A stretch of DNA of 21,784 nt from a virus. This document shows positions 1 to 7,541 of the stretch, piece after piece. The stretch is taken from IMG/VR virus record IMGVR_UViG_3300025759_000808, positions 1 to 21,784 of that record; one strand, written 5' to 3'. The notes below the pieces were generated by a model. It did no database searches. It was not told where the DNA came from and saw only the letters and a list, made by a program, of their open reading frames with translations. Position 1 is the stretch's first letter, and the number at the start of each line of letters is the position of its first letter. The position numbers were made by a program, and so were the translations under genes.

Positions 1-253
1 AATTTTCTGCCATTGTCCACGTTGCTTCTGCTGCGGACAATCTTTGTTTAAGGTCGTTAATATCTGCTGTGGAGCTAGTTAGTTTAGACTCCATTTTAAT
101 AATGGTTTCTTGGTTAGCTGTAATAGTGTCTGTTAAAGATAATACATATCTTACCGATGTAAATGTTCCTGCTATAATTGCTGCAACAACAGGAACAATT
201 ACAATATTCTTTTTAAACCACTCTAATTTACTTTTAGGTTTTTGTTTTGTCAT
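1..253 (-). CDS. Membrane-anchored coiled-coil phage protein, C-terminus cut by window edge
   Basis: Reading leftwards from an ATG at 253 the frame stays open to base 1, giving 84 residues with no stop, so the 3' end lies outside the window. The N-terminus is basic (MTKQKPKSKLEWFKKN). A hydrophobic stretch of about 18 residues follows (IVIVPVVAAIIAGTFTSV), and then a Lys/Glu/Gln/Ser/Thr-rich region of coiled-coil character. This is the architecture of a signal-anchor protein with its coiled coil across the membrane. Spanin-like or other lysis accessory proteins look like this, but so do many phage membrane proteins of unknown role. It starts 3 nt after the stop of the 29-aa gene, with AGG just upstream as a weak ribosome site, so it is probably co-translated with it. 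A plus-strand open frame over the same bases (69-428) is antisense. I do not recognise the family with certainty. Confidence 0.7.
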   Translation of the reverse strand, partial: MTKQKPKSKLEWFKKNIVIVPVVAAIIAGTFTSVRYVLSLTDTITANQETIIKMESKLTSSTADINDLKQRLSAAEATWTMAEN

Positions 254-256
254 AAA

Positions 257-346
257 CTACCTGTTGAATCTTGACAAGATCCACTCCCAGCCAGCTTTAA
301 TTTTGTCCCAAACTTTGCAACAAATATTTTTACATTTATTAATCAT
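257..346 (-). CDS. 29-aa micro-protein, cationic, Cys/Trp-rich
   Basis: A 30-codon frame starts at ATG 346 and ends in TAG at 257-259. The ATG lies 8 nt before the end of the upstream 216-aa gene. A strong Shine-Dalgarno (GAGGAG) sits at normal distance, inside the last codons of that gene. The peptide begins MINKCKNICCKVWDKIK and ends with a Trp-rich amphipathic stretch (AGWEWILSRFNR). It has three cysteines, three tryptophans and a strong positive charge. The good ribosome site, the overlap upstream and the 3-nt gap downstream argue that it is translated. The function is unknown; a small membrane-associating peptide is plausible. It is easily missed because of its size. Confidence 0.6.
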   Translation of the reverse strand: MINKCKNICCKVWDKIKAGWEWILSRFNR

Positions 347-989
347 TTTTTTTCTCCTCAATTTCGTAAAAGAAGTTGTCCGTATCTTCGGTCTTCCATT
401 TACGTGTATCTTCTACATTCCACTCTGATGTCTGCACCTTCCAATCTGGAATCTCATCTTTAACTGTAAAAGATGGTATGTCCCATATTAGTCTGTTGTT
501 TGGCTGTGCCGCATAATTACCATCATCTAAGGCAAGTATGTGTGCGCACTTATGTTCGTGCGGAATTTCAGAATGATCTGTATCTACTATATTACTCTCT
601 GGGTGTGCAAAATCAACCGTAAAAAGATAAGCACCACTGTGCCATTTTTTATCTTTACCTATGTATTTGCCAGATTGTCCGTCTAAGATATCCCAACTAG
701 TAACAGCAGGATAATAACTGAAACAATTCCAAAGCTCCAACTCATCAAGTCTACGTTTAGGAACGTTCTTTGGATCAAAGCCTCTTTGAATAAATGCAGA
801 TATCGGTAGACGATAGAAGACAGCTCCATTTTCCATAATACAATGAAAAAGTATGGGACGGCCAGTAATAGCCGTAATACCAAACACAATGCAGTCTTCA
901 ACTTCACCATGATGTTTTTTAAGGTCATATAAATATTCTCTCCTAATTTGAGCATATGTTACAGGAATGTTTGCATTTAAGTAAGCCAT
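339..989 (-). CDS. Conserved phage protein of unknown function with Trp-rich C-terminal tail
   Basis: This 216-aa protein starts 2 nt after the polymerase stop codon (TAATTATG). There is no clear ribosome site of its own, which suggests coupling to polymerase translation. The first half looks globular, with a beta-rich run around residues 29-66 containing GITAITGRPILFH and ENGAVFYRLPISAF. The middle has several His/Asp residues (DTDHSEIPHEHKCAH). The last 45 residues are polar with regularly spaced tryptophans (DWKVQ, EWNVED, KWKTED). I see no catalytic motif that names it. Its place between DNA polymerase and small membrane genes suggests expression in the same phase as replication. The 90-aa minus-strand frame nested at 683-955 is a shadow. 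The coding call is secure; the function is not. Confidence 0.8.
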   Translation of the reverse strand: MAYLNANIPVTYAQIRREYLYDLKKHHGEVEDCIVFGITAITGRPILFHCIMENGAVFYRLPISAFIQRGFDPKNVPKRRLDELELWNCFSYYPAVTSWDILDGQSGKYIGKDKKWHSGAYLFTVDFAHPESNIVDTDHSEIPHEHKCAHILALDDGNYAAQPNNRLIWDIPSFTVKDEIPDWKVQTSEWNVEDTRKWKTEDTDNFFYEIEEKKND

Positions 990-991
990 AA

Positions 992-2848
992 TTAATCATT
1001 TATACTTCCCCAATTTTTACCGTGTTCGTAGTCTACTTTGTTTGGGACTTCCAAAGTTACGGCGTGTTCCATAATCTCAATAATCTTTTTAGCCTGAGCA
1101 TCTGTCTCGATAGATAGATCAAGCTCGTCGTGTATTTGTATATGCGGTATTATCCCTTCTTTGTAAAGATCTAACATTGACTTTTTTGTCATGTCAGCTG
1201 CTGACCCTTGTATTAATTTGTTTAATGCTTTGTAGGTGTAGGCTCTCTTGATCCCCGGTCCATGTTCCCTTAACGCATCTTCGTGTGTCATGGCTTTATG
1301 CATACCAAATTGATTCGGTTCCCATAAATGAAACCTGCATAGTCTGCCTAGTAAAGTTCTTATCTGTCCTCTGTCCTGTGCTCGGTTAGATGCTTTCTCC
1401 ATAAGCTGTTTAACAAAAGGTACTTTAGCATGATACGTATTAAATAGTTCGGCAGCTTTGTCTTTAGTTACACCCAACTCTGCCTGTAATTTGTTTTTAC
1501 CCATGCCATAAAAAAGACCCAAATTGATCGTCTTGGCCTGTGATCTAGGTATGTCAGCCATATCAGCTACAGTCTGGTGGAAGTCTGAGTTAGGATCATT
1601 CTCGTATGCATCAACAACATCATAGACTGAGGGCAACTTATACAAAGCTGCGTAGTGTACAACGAGTCTTGGTTCTTGTTGTGAATAGTCAAAACATCCC
1701 CACTTACAACCGTCCTCTGGAATAAATAAACTTCTTATCTTAGGTCCTAGATCCTTGTTCCTTGCAGGTATTTGCTGCAGGTTAGGATTCTGATAACTAA
1801 ATCTACCTGTCACTGTGCCACCTGTCTGTGATCTTAGCTGATTAATCTCTGCATGTATTCTGCCTTTATGCTGATAACGTAATATAGAATCTATAAATGT
1901 TGTGTGTGCTTTGTTTATCTCCCTAGCTTTAGCAATCATGTTCACGACAGGATGTTTATGTTCCTGTAAAAAGTTTTTGGTAAAGCTTGGAGCTTGTGTT
2001 TTATCTGTTCTTGGATACTCTAATCGTAATACATCAAACACTTCTGATATAGATCTAGCTGCCCAGATCTGTGTGTCGATGTTTGTTTCTCTTTTAATTT
2101 CGTAAAGTAATTTATGTTCTTGTTCTATAAGTTCTTTTTTAATTTTGTGTGCGCCTTCTACATCTACCCTGACGCCTTTAAATCTCATGTCAACTAGACA
2201 CGGAAATAGTTCTGTTTCTAAATCAAATATATCTTCTAAATCCTGGTGTATAATTTCTTTTTTCATCTCTTGCCATAAACCAAACGTAGCTTCGGCATCT
2301 CGTTCTGCATAAGAACCTACGTGTAATGACGGAAGTTTGTACATCTCTGACTTAGGATCAATACCCCACTCTGCTGCAGCTTCTGCTAACGCAGCTTCGT
2401 TCTTACCAAAACCTAAATACTTCCATGACAAACTATTAAGATCGTATCTAAATCTATTCTCATCTGTAATTGCTGCGGCTATCATTGTATCTACAATGTC
2501 ACCATTAATTTTAAAACCCATAGCACGTAGCCAGCAAACATCGTACATGGCGTTGTGAAATATTTTTGTACTGTCAGCTTCGAGTACATCTTTTAACCAA
2601 GACAAAACTCTTTTCTTATCCATGTTGCCACCACCCTGGTGTGCAATAGGAAAGTATCCTTTGTAATGTGATGTAGCAACAGCTATACCTATAACTTCTC
2701 CGTTACCAATCACAGCTCCTGATCCTTTCTTTATAAGATCTGGATCTCTTGTCTCTAAGTCTATTGCAATCTCATCAACCTGTCTAAGATCTGGAAATTC
2801 TGTAGGAATATTCCACTCAGTCTGTGCTTCAAACTTTGGTATTTTCAT
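992..2848 (-). CDS. DNA polymerase family A (3'-5' exonuclease plus polymerase)
   Basis: This is a 618-aa phage replicative polymerase of the Pol I family without a 5'-3' exonuclease domain. The proofreading domain keeps all three motifs: Exo I D30/E32 in AIDLETRD, Exo II N99/D103 in HNAMYD, and Exo III Y180/D184 in YAERD. The polymerase domain has TGRFSYQNPNLQQIPAR at 347-363, motif A at D387 (FDYSQQEPR), motif B on the O-helix (RSQAKTINLGLFYG, R435, K439, Y447) and motif C HDE at 573-575. Both active sites look intact. The O-helix residue matching E. coli Phe762 is Leu443. The gene overlaps the DUF3310 gene by 20 nt and has GGAAAG upstream of its ATG. The family call is certain. That it replicates the phage genome follows from its neighbours, primase and helicase. 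Confidence 0.98.
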   Translation of the reverse strand: MKIPKFEAQTEWNIPTEFPDLRQVDEIAIDLETRDPDLIKKGSGAVIGNGEVIGIAVATSHYKGYFPIAHQGGGNMDKKRVLSWLKDVLEADSTKIFHNAMYDVCWLRAMGFKINGDIVDTMIAAAITDENRFRYDLNSLSWKYLGFGKNEAALAEAAAEWGIDPKSEMYKLPSLHVGSYAERDAEATFGLWQEMKKEIIHQDLEDIFDLETELFPCLVDMRFKGVRVDVEGAHKIKKELIEQEHKLLYEIKRETNIDTQIWAARSISEVFDVLRLEYPRTDKTQAPSFTKNFLQEHKHPVVNMIAKAREINKAHTTFIDSILRYQHKGRIHAEINQLRSQTGGTVTGRFSYQNPNLQQIPARNKDLGPKIRSLFIPEDGCKWGCFDYSQQEPRLVVHYAALYKLPSVYDVVDAYENDPNSDFHQTVADMADIPRSQAKTINLGLFYGMGKNKLQAELGVTKDKAAELFNTYHAKVPFVKQLMEKASNRAQDRGQIRTLLGRLCRFHLWEPNQFGMHKAMTHEDALREHGPGIKRAYTYKALNKLIQGSAADMTKKSMLDLYKEGIIPHIQIHDELDLSIETDAQAKKIIEIMEHAVTLEVPNKVDYEHGKNWGSIND

Positions 2849-3065
2849 AATCTCTTTCCAGTATCATTTCTAGATAGTGTATTGCTTTTTCTATGTCGGC
2901 TGCTTTTCCTTTCACTGCATGTCTGCATATGTACTTTATAGCGTTCCCCTCCGCAAATTGCAACTTATTCTTGTTTATAAACTCTGCTGGCTGTATGGCC
3001 ATGTACATGTAATGTGTTCCCGAAACTTGTTTTAAGTATGGGTTTTCTTTTTTCTTAGATGTCAT
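2829..3065 (-). CDS. DUF3310 family phage protein (SaV-like)
   Basis: This 78-aa protein shows the DUF3310 pattern: HY at 18-19, IQPAEFI at 24-30, EGNAIKYICRH at 39-49, then KGKAADIEKAIHYLE. Members are common in phage replication regions and are often labelled nucleotide kinases, although the protein has no P-loop. The biochemical role is not established, and nucleotide metabolism is only a guess from the usual label. It starts inside the end of the helicase gene (11-nt overlap), with CAGGAG upstream of the ATG, and its end overlaps the polymerase start by 20 nt. Expression should therefore be tightly linked to both. The length is normal for the family. Confidence 0.85.
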   Translation of the reverse strand: MTSKKKENPYLKQVSGTHYMYMAIQPAEFINKNKLQFAEGNAIKYICRHAVKGKAADIEKAIHYLEMILERDYENTKV

Positions 3066-4530
3066 ATCCGTTTCTCTCCTGTTTTGCTTCCATAATGTAT
3101 AGGTTTTGTTTTGTACGTGTTACACCCACATACCAAACTCTGTGTTCTTCTTCTCTCTTGTCTTGGTCCTTCTCTACCGCATCTCTTATTTTTTTTGTGT
3201 TATCTAAAATAAGTAAAACATTCTCTGCTTCTCCACCCTTTGCTGCGTGTATGGTAGATAGTTTTACTCTTGATGCTTTAGATAATTCTTCTCCGTTCTG
3301 TCTCATTAATCTTATGTATAAAGTGTCCTCTGGGTGTGTCTCAAACACTTCATACCATCTTTGTGTAATGCTGTAGCCAAATTCGTTTAAATCATAAAGT
3401 CTTTCATCTGTGTGGTCAAAAGGTTTATTTAAAAATTCAAATAGATCTCTGCATTCTGTAATTGATAACAGCGTACCTTCACGCCATCGTTCGTAATTTA
3501 AAATGTTTCTAAACAATCTTTCATTATAACTTTTTCTATTTTTGTATTCGTAATAGATACCTCTGTCATGTAGCTGTTGTTGTAGTGATCTAAGTTTAGA
3601 ATGTGTTCTGCCTAGAATTAACCATGTTCCCTGTTCAAGGGGCACATCTTCTATTGACGTAACTCTTTGTACAGATCCTTCTTCATCACGTGGTTGCCAT
3701 ATTTTGACCAACTTTCTGTCCTCTGGTATACGTTCTAGTATACAATTAGCTAGTGTTTGCACGGCTTTTGGCACTCTGTAAGATTGTGGCAAAACTATGT
3801 CTTTTGCTTTTTCTTTCTGAAATCTGTGAACATCTGCTCCGGCCCAACCGTAAATGGCTTGGTCATCATCGCCTGCTAAAATAATGTGTTTAGATTGTGA
3901 CTTTAATATGTCAAACATTTTCCATTGTATTGGCGATAGATCTTGTGCTTCGTCAATAATAACTACGTCAAACTTTGGACACAAATTAGACTCATTAAAT
4001 CTTTCGATCATGTCGGTAAAGTCTACTAACTTGTAAGACTTTTTATAATTGTCAACCTCATCTTTTAAAATTTTTAATAATCTTTTATCGATGCTTTCAG
4101 AATATAAATCTGTATTGTATTCATCAATAACATCTATTTCCTTGATCCTTGCTGCGTTGATAATGTTAAAGTATTCGCTATCAGAATCTACAAAGCCTGT
4201 CTTCTCTTCTCCGTTTGTGTAAACGGTAACTTCTATACCCACTTCACTACCAATATCTTCGTAATGTTCTTCTTGCATGACATTACTTTTCTTTAGTCCT
4301 AACTCTGCAAAACATAATGCATGTAATGTTTTAAAGTATGGAATATCTTTTGCTTCTAATGCTGTGTGATAATCTAACATTCTATTCTTAGCTTCGTCCG
4401 CAGCTTTTGTTGTGAATGCAAAATAACCTATCTTGTGTAAGGGTGTGCCTAGTTTGTAAAATGTTTTCACATAGTTTAACAGTTTAGTTGTCTTCCCTGT
4501 TCCGGGAGGCCCGAGTATTTTTCTAATCAC
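3055..4530 (-). CDS. SF1 (UvrD/Rep-like) DNA helicase
   Basis: This is a 491-aa superfamily 1 helicase, expected to use ATP to unwind DNA. Visible motifs are Walker A GPPGTGKTT (7-15), Ia FAFTTKAADEAK (38-49), II IIDEAQDLSPIQW (191-203), III LAGDDDQAIYGWAGA (218-232), IV QSYRVP (249-254), V STIHAAKGGEAENVLL (425-440) and VI YVGVTRTKQNLYI (467-479). The start is GTG at 4530, inside the overlap ATGTGA with the primase stop. GGAG lies a few bases upstream, and no ATG exists between it and Walker A. It is shorter than UvrD (about 720 aa) and nearer the size of phage T4 Dda. No DnaB-like helicase is visible in the window, so this may be the fork helicase or an accessory or recombination helicase. 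Confidence 0.95.
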   Translation of the reverse strand: MIRKILGPPGTGKTTKLLNYVKTFYKLGTPLHKIGYFAFTTKAADEAKNRMLDYHTALEAKDIPYFKTLHALCFAELGLKKSNVMQEEHYEDIGSEVGIEVTVYTNGEEKTGFVDSDSEYFNIINAARIKEIDVIDEYNTDLYSESIDKRLLKILKDEVDNYKKSYKLVDFTDMIERFNESNLCPKFDVVIIDEAQDLSPIQWKMFDILKSQSKHIILAGDDDQAIYGWAGADVHRFQKEKAKDIVLPQSYRVPKAVQTLANCILERIPEDRKLVKIWQPRDEEGSVQRVTSIEDVPLEQGTWLILGRTHSKLRSLQQQLHDRGIYYEYKNRKSYNERLFRNILNYERWREGTLLSITECRDLFEFLNKPFDHTDERLYDLNEFGYSITQRWYEVFETHPEDTLYIRLMRQNGEELSKASRVKLSTIHAAKGGEAENVLLILDNTKKIRDAVEKDQDKREEEHRVWYVGVTRTKQNLYIMEAKQERNGYDI

Positions 4531-6155
4531 ATTATCTCCGTTTCATGTTTTAATTTTGTATGGTGTATAGGTACTTCTTCAAACTGTTCTATGTTTATCA
4601 TTACTACATTCTTTGTAGGTGTATTGTATTTACCTTTTTCTTTTGCAGGAAATCTTTTTTGATCTAGAAAGTCGATGTCACATTCTTTGTATGTCTTTCT
4701 CATCATAACACCTGTCTTATCTTCACCGTGTTTCCAATTCTTTGCTTTTAGTCTGTCGTAGAATTTATCAAATTTAAAATAAGCATAGCCTTCTTCTATT
4801 AGAACTGTACCTGATTTAAAGCTAGCATCATTCATAGCTTTAGGTCCGTTAATTTTTGCATGTAATAAGTCGTGTAGTTTTTCTTTAGGTGATGTACCGA
4901 TAGGAGGATTAATTGTTTTCTGTGTTTTAAATAATGCTTCTAATACAGTTTGATCTTCTTGACCTTTAATAATTGGTGGTGGAAATCCTGCATGTTTTGT
5001 GATAGCATTCCGTCTCTTTCGCTGATCTGTAACATGTTCTACAGTCTTACAATGCACTGTCGCCTTACCAATACCATCTGGTCTAGTTACATCAAATTCA
5101 TATTCTGGATCTGGATCAATGTCTATTTTTCTTAGGTTAGTTAGTACAGGATAAGATCCTTTAGATCCGGCAAGTACACCAAACTTTTTCTTTACGCATA
5201 TACCTTTCTTACAATACTCACTGATAGGACTCTGTGTACATGTATAACCTTTTTCTGATTTGTTCCATGATCTAAGCTTTGCGTTTAGTGTTTGTTGATC
5301 CCACGCATTTGCATGCACAGTCTCAAAATATTTTACAGGTGCATTCTTTACTTTTTGTTGCCAGCTGTCAGGATACTTCATTTTTACAAAGACATGATAG
5401 TTGTACATAAATCTATCTTTACCATCAAAGCCAGTCTTATTTGTAACTTTAGATAGTAAAGCTAAACAAGGTGGACCTTCTGTAAACTCTTCGTCAACAC
5501 CTTCCATAGATTTAGATTCCATTTCATCTGTAATTCTTTTTAAATCTTCTGCTGTAGTTAGATTAGCTTCTGCTACTTTTATAAATTGTTCTAGTGTAAA
5601 GAATGTGCCATCCATATTGATAGCTCTACGTTTCTTGCTTTCAAAATATGGTAGATTAATAAACTGTCCTGGTTTTAATATCCCCGTTTCCGGATCCTTT
5701 GTCAGTTGTGTCTGCTTAGGAAATATCTCACAGTCAGGTTTTAAATTAAATAAAGGTAATAGATTACTTAAGAATGATACAACTAATGTTGATGGCACAA
5801 ACTCTGCCATAAATAAATATAGATGTAAGCCACCACTTTTAGATTCTATAGGTATAAGAGGTAGATCGTATTTTTGTATTGTTTCTAGATAAAATTGTTT
5901 GTTAAAGCCTTCGTATTCTTTAGGGTCAATATCGATAACGCCAAACTTAGCATCACCGTTTTCATTTGTAGGCTGTGCACCAACAGATTTCTCACCTGTT
6001 AAATGGTCTTGATAAATTTGATCAGTGAACTCTTCGTAGGTCCATCTGTAGTCTGGTTTTTTCTTTCCGCTTTCTGGGTCTACGGTAGCGTTGCTCCAAT
6101 CTGCGATACCATACGCATGCCTATAGCCATTAAATATTTTTACATATCCATTCAT
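4527..6155 (-). CDS. Archaeo-eukaryotic-type primase (AEP / prim-pol) with Cys cluster
   Basis: This 542-aa protein probably makes primers for the neighbouring polymerase. The N-terminal third has AEP motifs: the metal-binding DxD at D75/D77 (FGVIDIDPKEY), the SxH-like motif SKSGGLHLYLF with H111, an acidic residue around D141/E143 (DCEIFPKQ), and the following INLPYF (166-171). It resembles the primases called TOTE-type AEPs. Cysteines C230, C306, C315 and C320 (PPC, YTC, YC, GIC) recall the PriCT/PriL metal or Fe-S module. Residues 330-542 are less clear; the last 100, around FYDRLKAKNWKHGEDKTG, may form a winged helix. The gene has no Shine-Dalgarno, and a GC-rich hairpin ends 12 nt before its ATG. 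The end overlaps the helicase start by 4 nt. AEP membership is well supported; whether it also extends DNA as a prim-pol is open. Confidence 0.88.
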   Translation of the reverse strand: MNGYVKIFNGYRHAYGIADWSNATVDPESGKKKPDYRWTYEEFTDQIYQDHLTGEKSVGAQPTNENGDAKFGVIDIDPKEYEGFNKQFYLETIQKYDLPLIPIESKSGGLHLYLFMAEFVPSTLVVSFLSNLLPLFNLKPDCEIFPKQTQLTKDPETGILKPGQFINLPYFESKKRRAINMDGTFFTLEQFIKVAEANLTTAEDLKRITDEMESKSMEGVDEEFTEGPPCLALLSKVTNKTGFDGKDRFMYNYHVFVKMKYPDSWQQKVKNAPVKYFETVHANAWDQQTLNAKLRSWNKSEKGYTCTQSPISEYCKKGICVKKKFGVLAGSKGSYPVLTNLRKIDIDPDPEYEFDVTRPDGIGKATVHCKTVEHVTDQRKRRNAITKHAGFPPPIIKGQEDQTVLEALFKTQKTINPPIGTSPKEKLHDLLHAKINGPKAMNDASFKSGTVLIEEGYAYFKFDKFYDRLKAKNWKHGEDKTGVMMRKTYKECDIDFLDQKRFPAKEKGKYNTPTKNVVMINIEQFEEVPIHHTKLKHETEIM

Positions 6156-6167
6156 AATTATCTGTGT

Positions 6168-6197
6168 GTAGGCCGCGCAGTCTCCCAGGCGGCCTAC
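6168..6197 (-). promoter_or_regulatory. GC-rich hairpin in the leader of the primase gene
   Basis: A perfect 9-bp inverted repeat (GTAGGCCGC at 6168-6176 and GCGGCCTAC at 6189-6197) encloses a 12-nt loop. The stem is almost all GC in very AT-rich surroundings. It fills the only real gap between the SSB-like gene (stop at 6223) and the primase (ATG at 6155). No T-run follows on the transcribed minus strand, so it does not look like an intrinsic terminator. A processing site, an attenuator, an mRNA stability element or a protein-binding site are possible. The structure is seen; the role is inferred. Confidence 0.6.
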
Positions 6198-6207
6198 TCA
6201 TGCATGA
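6198..6207. repeat. 10-bp perfect palindrome beside the hairpin
   Basis: TCATGCATGA is a perfect palindrome directly abutting the right arm of the 6168-6197 hairpin. It could be a dimeric protein site or a coincidence. Confidence 0.35.
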
Positions 6208-6222
6208 TTCCAATTAAGGAAC

Positions 6223-6984
6223 TTAGAAGTGAGATTGAGACCCTTTCGGTTTCTCTTCACCATGTTTAGCTTTTACACTTCCTTTAGAAATGCTTTCACT
6301 AAACGTTTTTGCTTGCTGGTAAAGACCTGTGTCCGTTATGGGTCCTGCCTTACTTACATCCCAACCAAACCATGTACCTTTGTCGTTAGACATCTGTGTG
6401 GTTTTTAGTCTGTAAATATGGCTAAAAGATGCCGGTGTAAATAACCCGTTCTTACCTTTTAGTTTAATACCCGACATCATTGAATTCCATTTTCTACTAA
6501 TTTTTAATTGAGTAGATTTCATAGATATCAACGCAGTCGTTGGACTATCTCCTGTGATAATTACAAAATGTGATGCAGTCTTCTCAACATAATTACCATT
6601 AGGTAATCTGTCTTTGTAGTTTGCATCTGCTTTTGTTTGAGACATAATGTCAGAAGAAGAGTCATGTACAGCTACTGGTCCGCCTGCACCTTCTCCTCTA
6701 TCTTTCCATTCTACGTACTCTAACTTATAATATGCAGGAATGACATCTATGCCCTTCGCTCCATCGTATAAGTCGCCTGACACAGAATTGTATATCATTC
6801 CTGGTTCAGCACCTTCGACATACTTACCATCACGTTTGTTAACTTCTGGTGAAAGCTGTCCAAGGATTTTTAAGAAAGGTAGGGCTAGATCTTGTTGACC
6901 TATATTACCCAAACCTTTTGCTGCATCTTCTTCAAACACATTGCTTGGAAGACCTGCAGTCTTTTTTTCTGCTACTTGGTTCAT
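6223..6984 (-). CDS. Conserved phage replication-region protein, possibly ssDNA-binding
   Basis: This 253-aa protein has no motif that names it. Residues 30-100 carry an ordered beta-rich pattern (DLALPFLKILGQLS, GMIYNSVSGDLYDG, GIDVIPAYYKLEYVEW), and a second ordered part follows (FVIITGDSPTTALISMKSTQ, then FSHIYRLKTTQMS). The tail is polar and lysine-rich and ends SQSHF. Proteins of this type lie beside polymerase and primase genes in marine phages, and the abundant beta structure would suit an OB-fold ssDNA-binding protein. It lacks the usual acidic SSB tail. The role is inferred only from position and composition. AAGGAG lies about 12 nt upstream of the ATG inside the previous gene, and the gap to that gene's stop is 2 nt. 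Coding is certain; SSB function is a weak guess. Confidence 0.7.
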   Translation of the reverse strand: MNQVAEKKTAGLPSNVFEEDAAKGLGNIGQQDLALPFLKILGQLSPEVNKRDGKYVEGAEPGMIYNSVSGDLYDGAKGIDVIPAYYKLEYVEWKDRGEGAGGPVAVHDSSSDIMSQTKADANYKDRLPNGNYVEKTASHFVIITGDSPTTALISMKSTQLKISRKWNSMMSGIKLKGKNGLFTPASFSHIYRLKTTQMSNDKGTWFGWDVSKAGPITDTGLYQQAKTFSESISKGSVKAKHGEEKPKGSQSHF

Positions 6985-6986
6985 GT

Positions 6987-7541
6987 TTATTTGCTCCTTG
7001 TTATTTTTGTTCTGTTGCCTGTGAACATGTTAAATAAGTCAGATGGCATCTCGAGTCCAGCCTCCAGACGCTCCCTGACTAATGCTTTAAGTGTCATAGG
7101 TTCAACCTTTAATTTCTGGACAGGTTGGTATCCTTGACCTTGTGCAAGGTTCGCATAAGCGATTGCCTTGTTGTCCTCGTTACGACCAAAAGCAACGGTA
7201 ACCTCATTTTTAATAAGATCACCTAGGCCGTTTTCTCGAAGCCAGTTATATGCTCCTTCCTTTTTTGCTACAGGAATGGAAGCACCATAGACAGGTTTCA
7301 CTTCTACTGAAGATCCATCTGCTAATTTTAAAGTAGATATATTCATCTCTTGCATCATTGTAGGAATAACCTCACCTGATAACAAGTCTACTTTTCTTTT
7401 TAATTCCTTTAACTCTTCTTCTTTAAGAACTACTTCATCTTCTAGATCCTGTAGTTTCTTTACTTGGTCGGATAATTTCTTACCCTCATTTACTGAATCA
7501 AGATCTTCTCTTGCATCTTGTTCAAAGTTTATATTACTCAT
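6987..7541 (-). CDS. Conserved phage protein with N-terminal coiled coil
   Basis: This is a 184-aa protein. Residues about 18-55 are highly charged with leucine heptads (KLQDLEDEVVLKEEELKELK), a clear coiled coil. A compact domain follows with VIPTMMQEMNISTLKLADGS, the basic stretch VAKKEGAYNWLRENGLGDLI, and VTVAFGRNEDNKA. The C-terminus is basic (GNRTKITRSK). The family occurs next to replication genes in phages, but I know no function for it. An oligomeric DNA-replication accessory factor would fit the position. The ATG lies 8 nt inside the end of the upstream gene with GAAAGGAAAG before it, and the last codons contain the ribosome site of the SSB-like gene. Confidence 0.78.
   Translation of the reverse strand: MSNINFEQDAREDLDSVNEGKKLSDQVKKLQDLEDEVVLKEEELKELKRKVDLLSGEVIPTMMQEMNISTLKLADGSSVEVKPVYGASIPVAKKEGAYNWLRENGLGDLIKNEVTVAFGRNEDNKAIAYANLAQGQGYQPVQKLKVEPMTLKALVRERLEAGLEMPSDLFNMFTGNRTKITRSK

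Noticed and set aside
69-428. Plus-strand 119-codon frame with hydrophobic segments
   Set aside because: It lies antisense to three minus-strand genes that have ribosome sites and fit end to end. Its hydrophobic look is the complement of AT-rich Lys/Asn codons.
6168-6197. Rho-independent terminator between the SSB-like gene and the primase
   Set aside because: The stem is good but the transcribed strand continues ACACAGATAATT, with no U-run, so termination here is not supported.
6160-6240. The GC-rich stem as part of a tRNA gene or a phage attachment site
   Set aside because: No cloverleaf arms, anticodon stem or T-loop can be built around it, and there is no integrase in the window.
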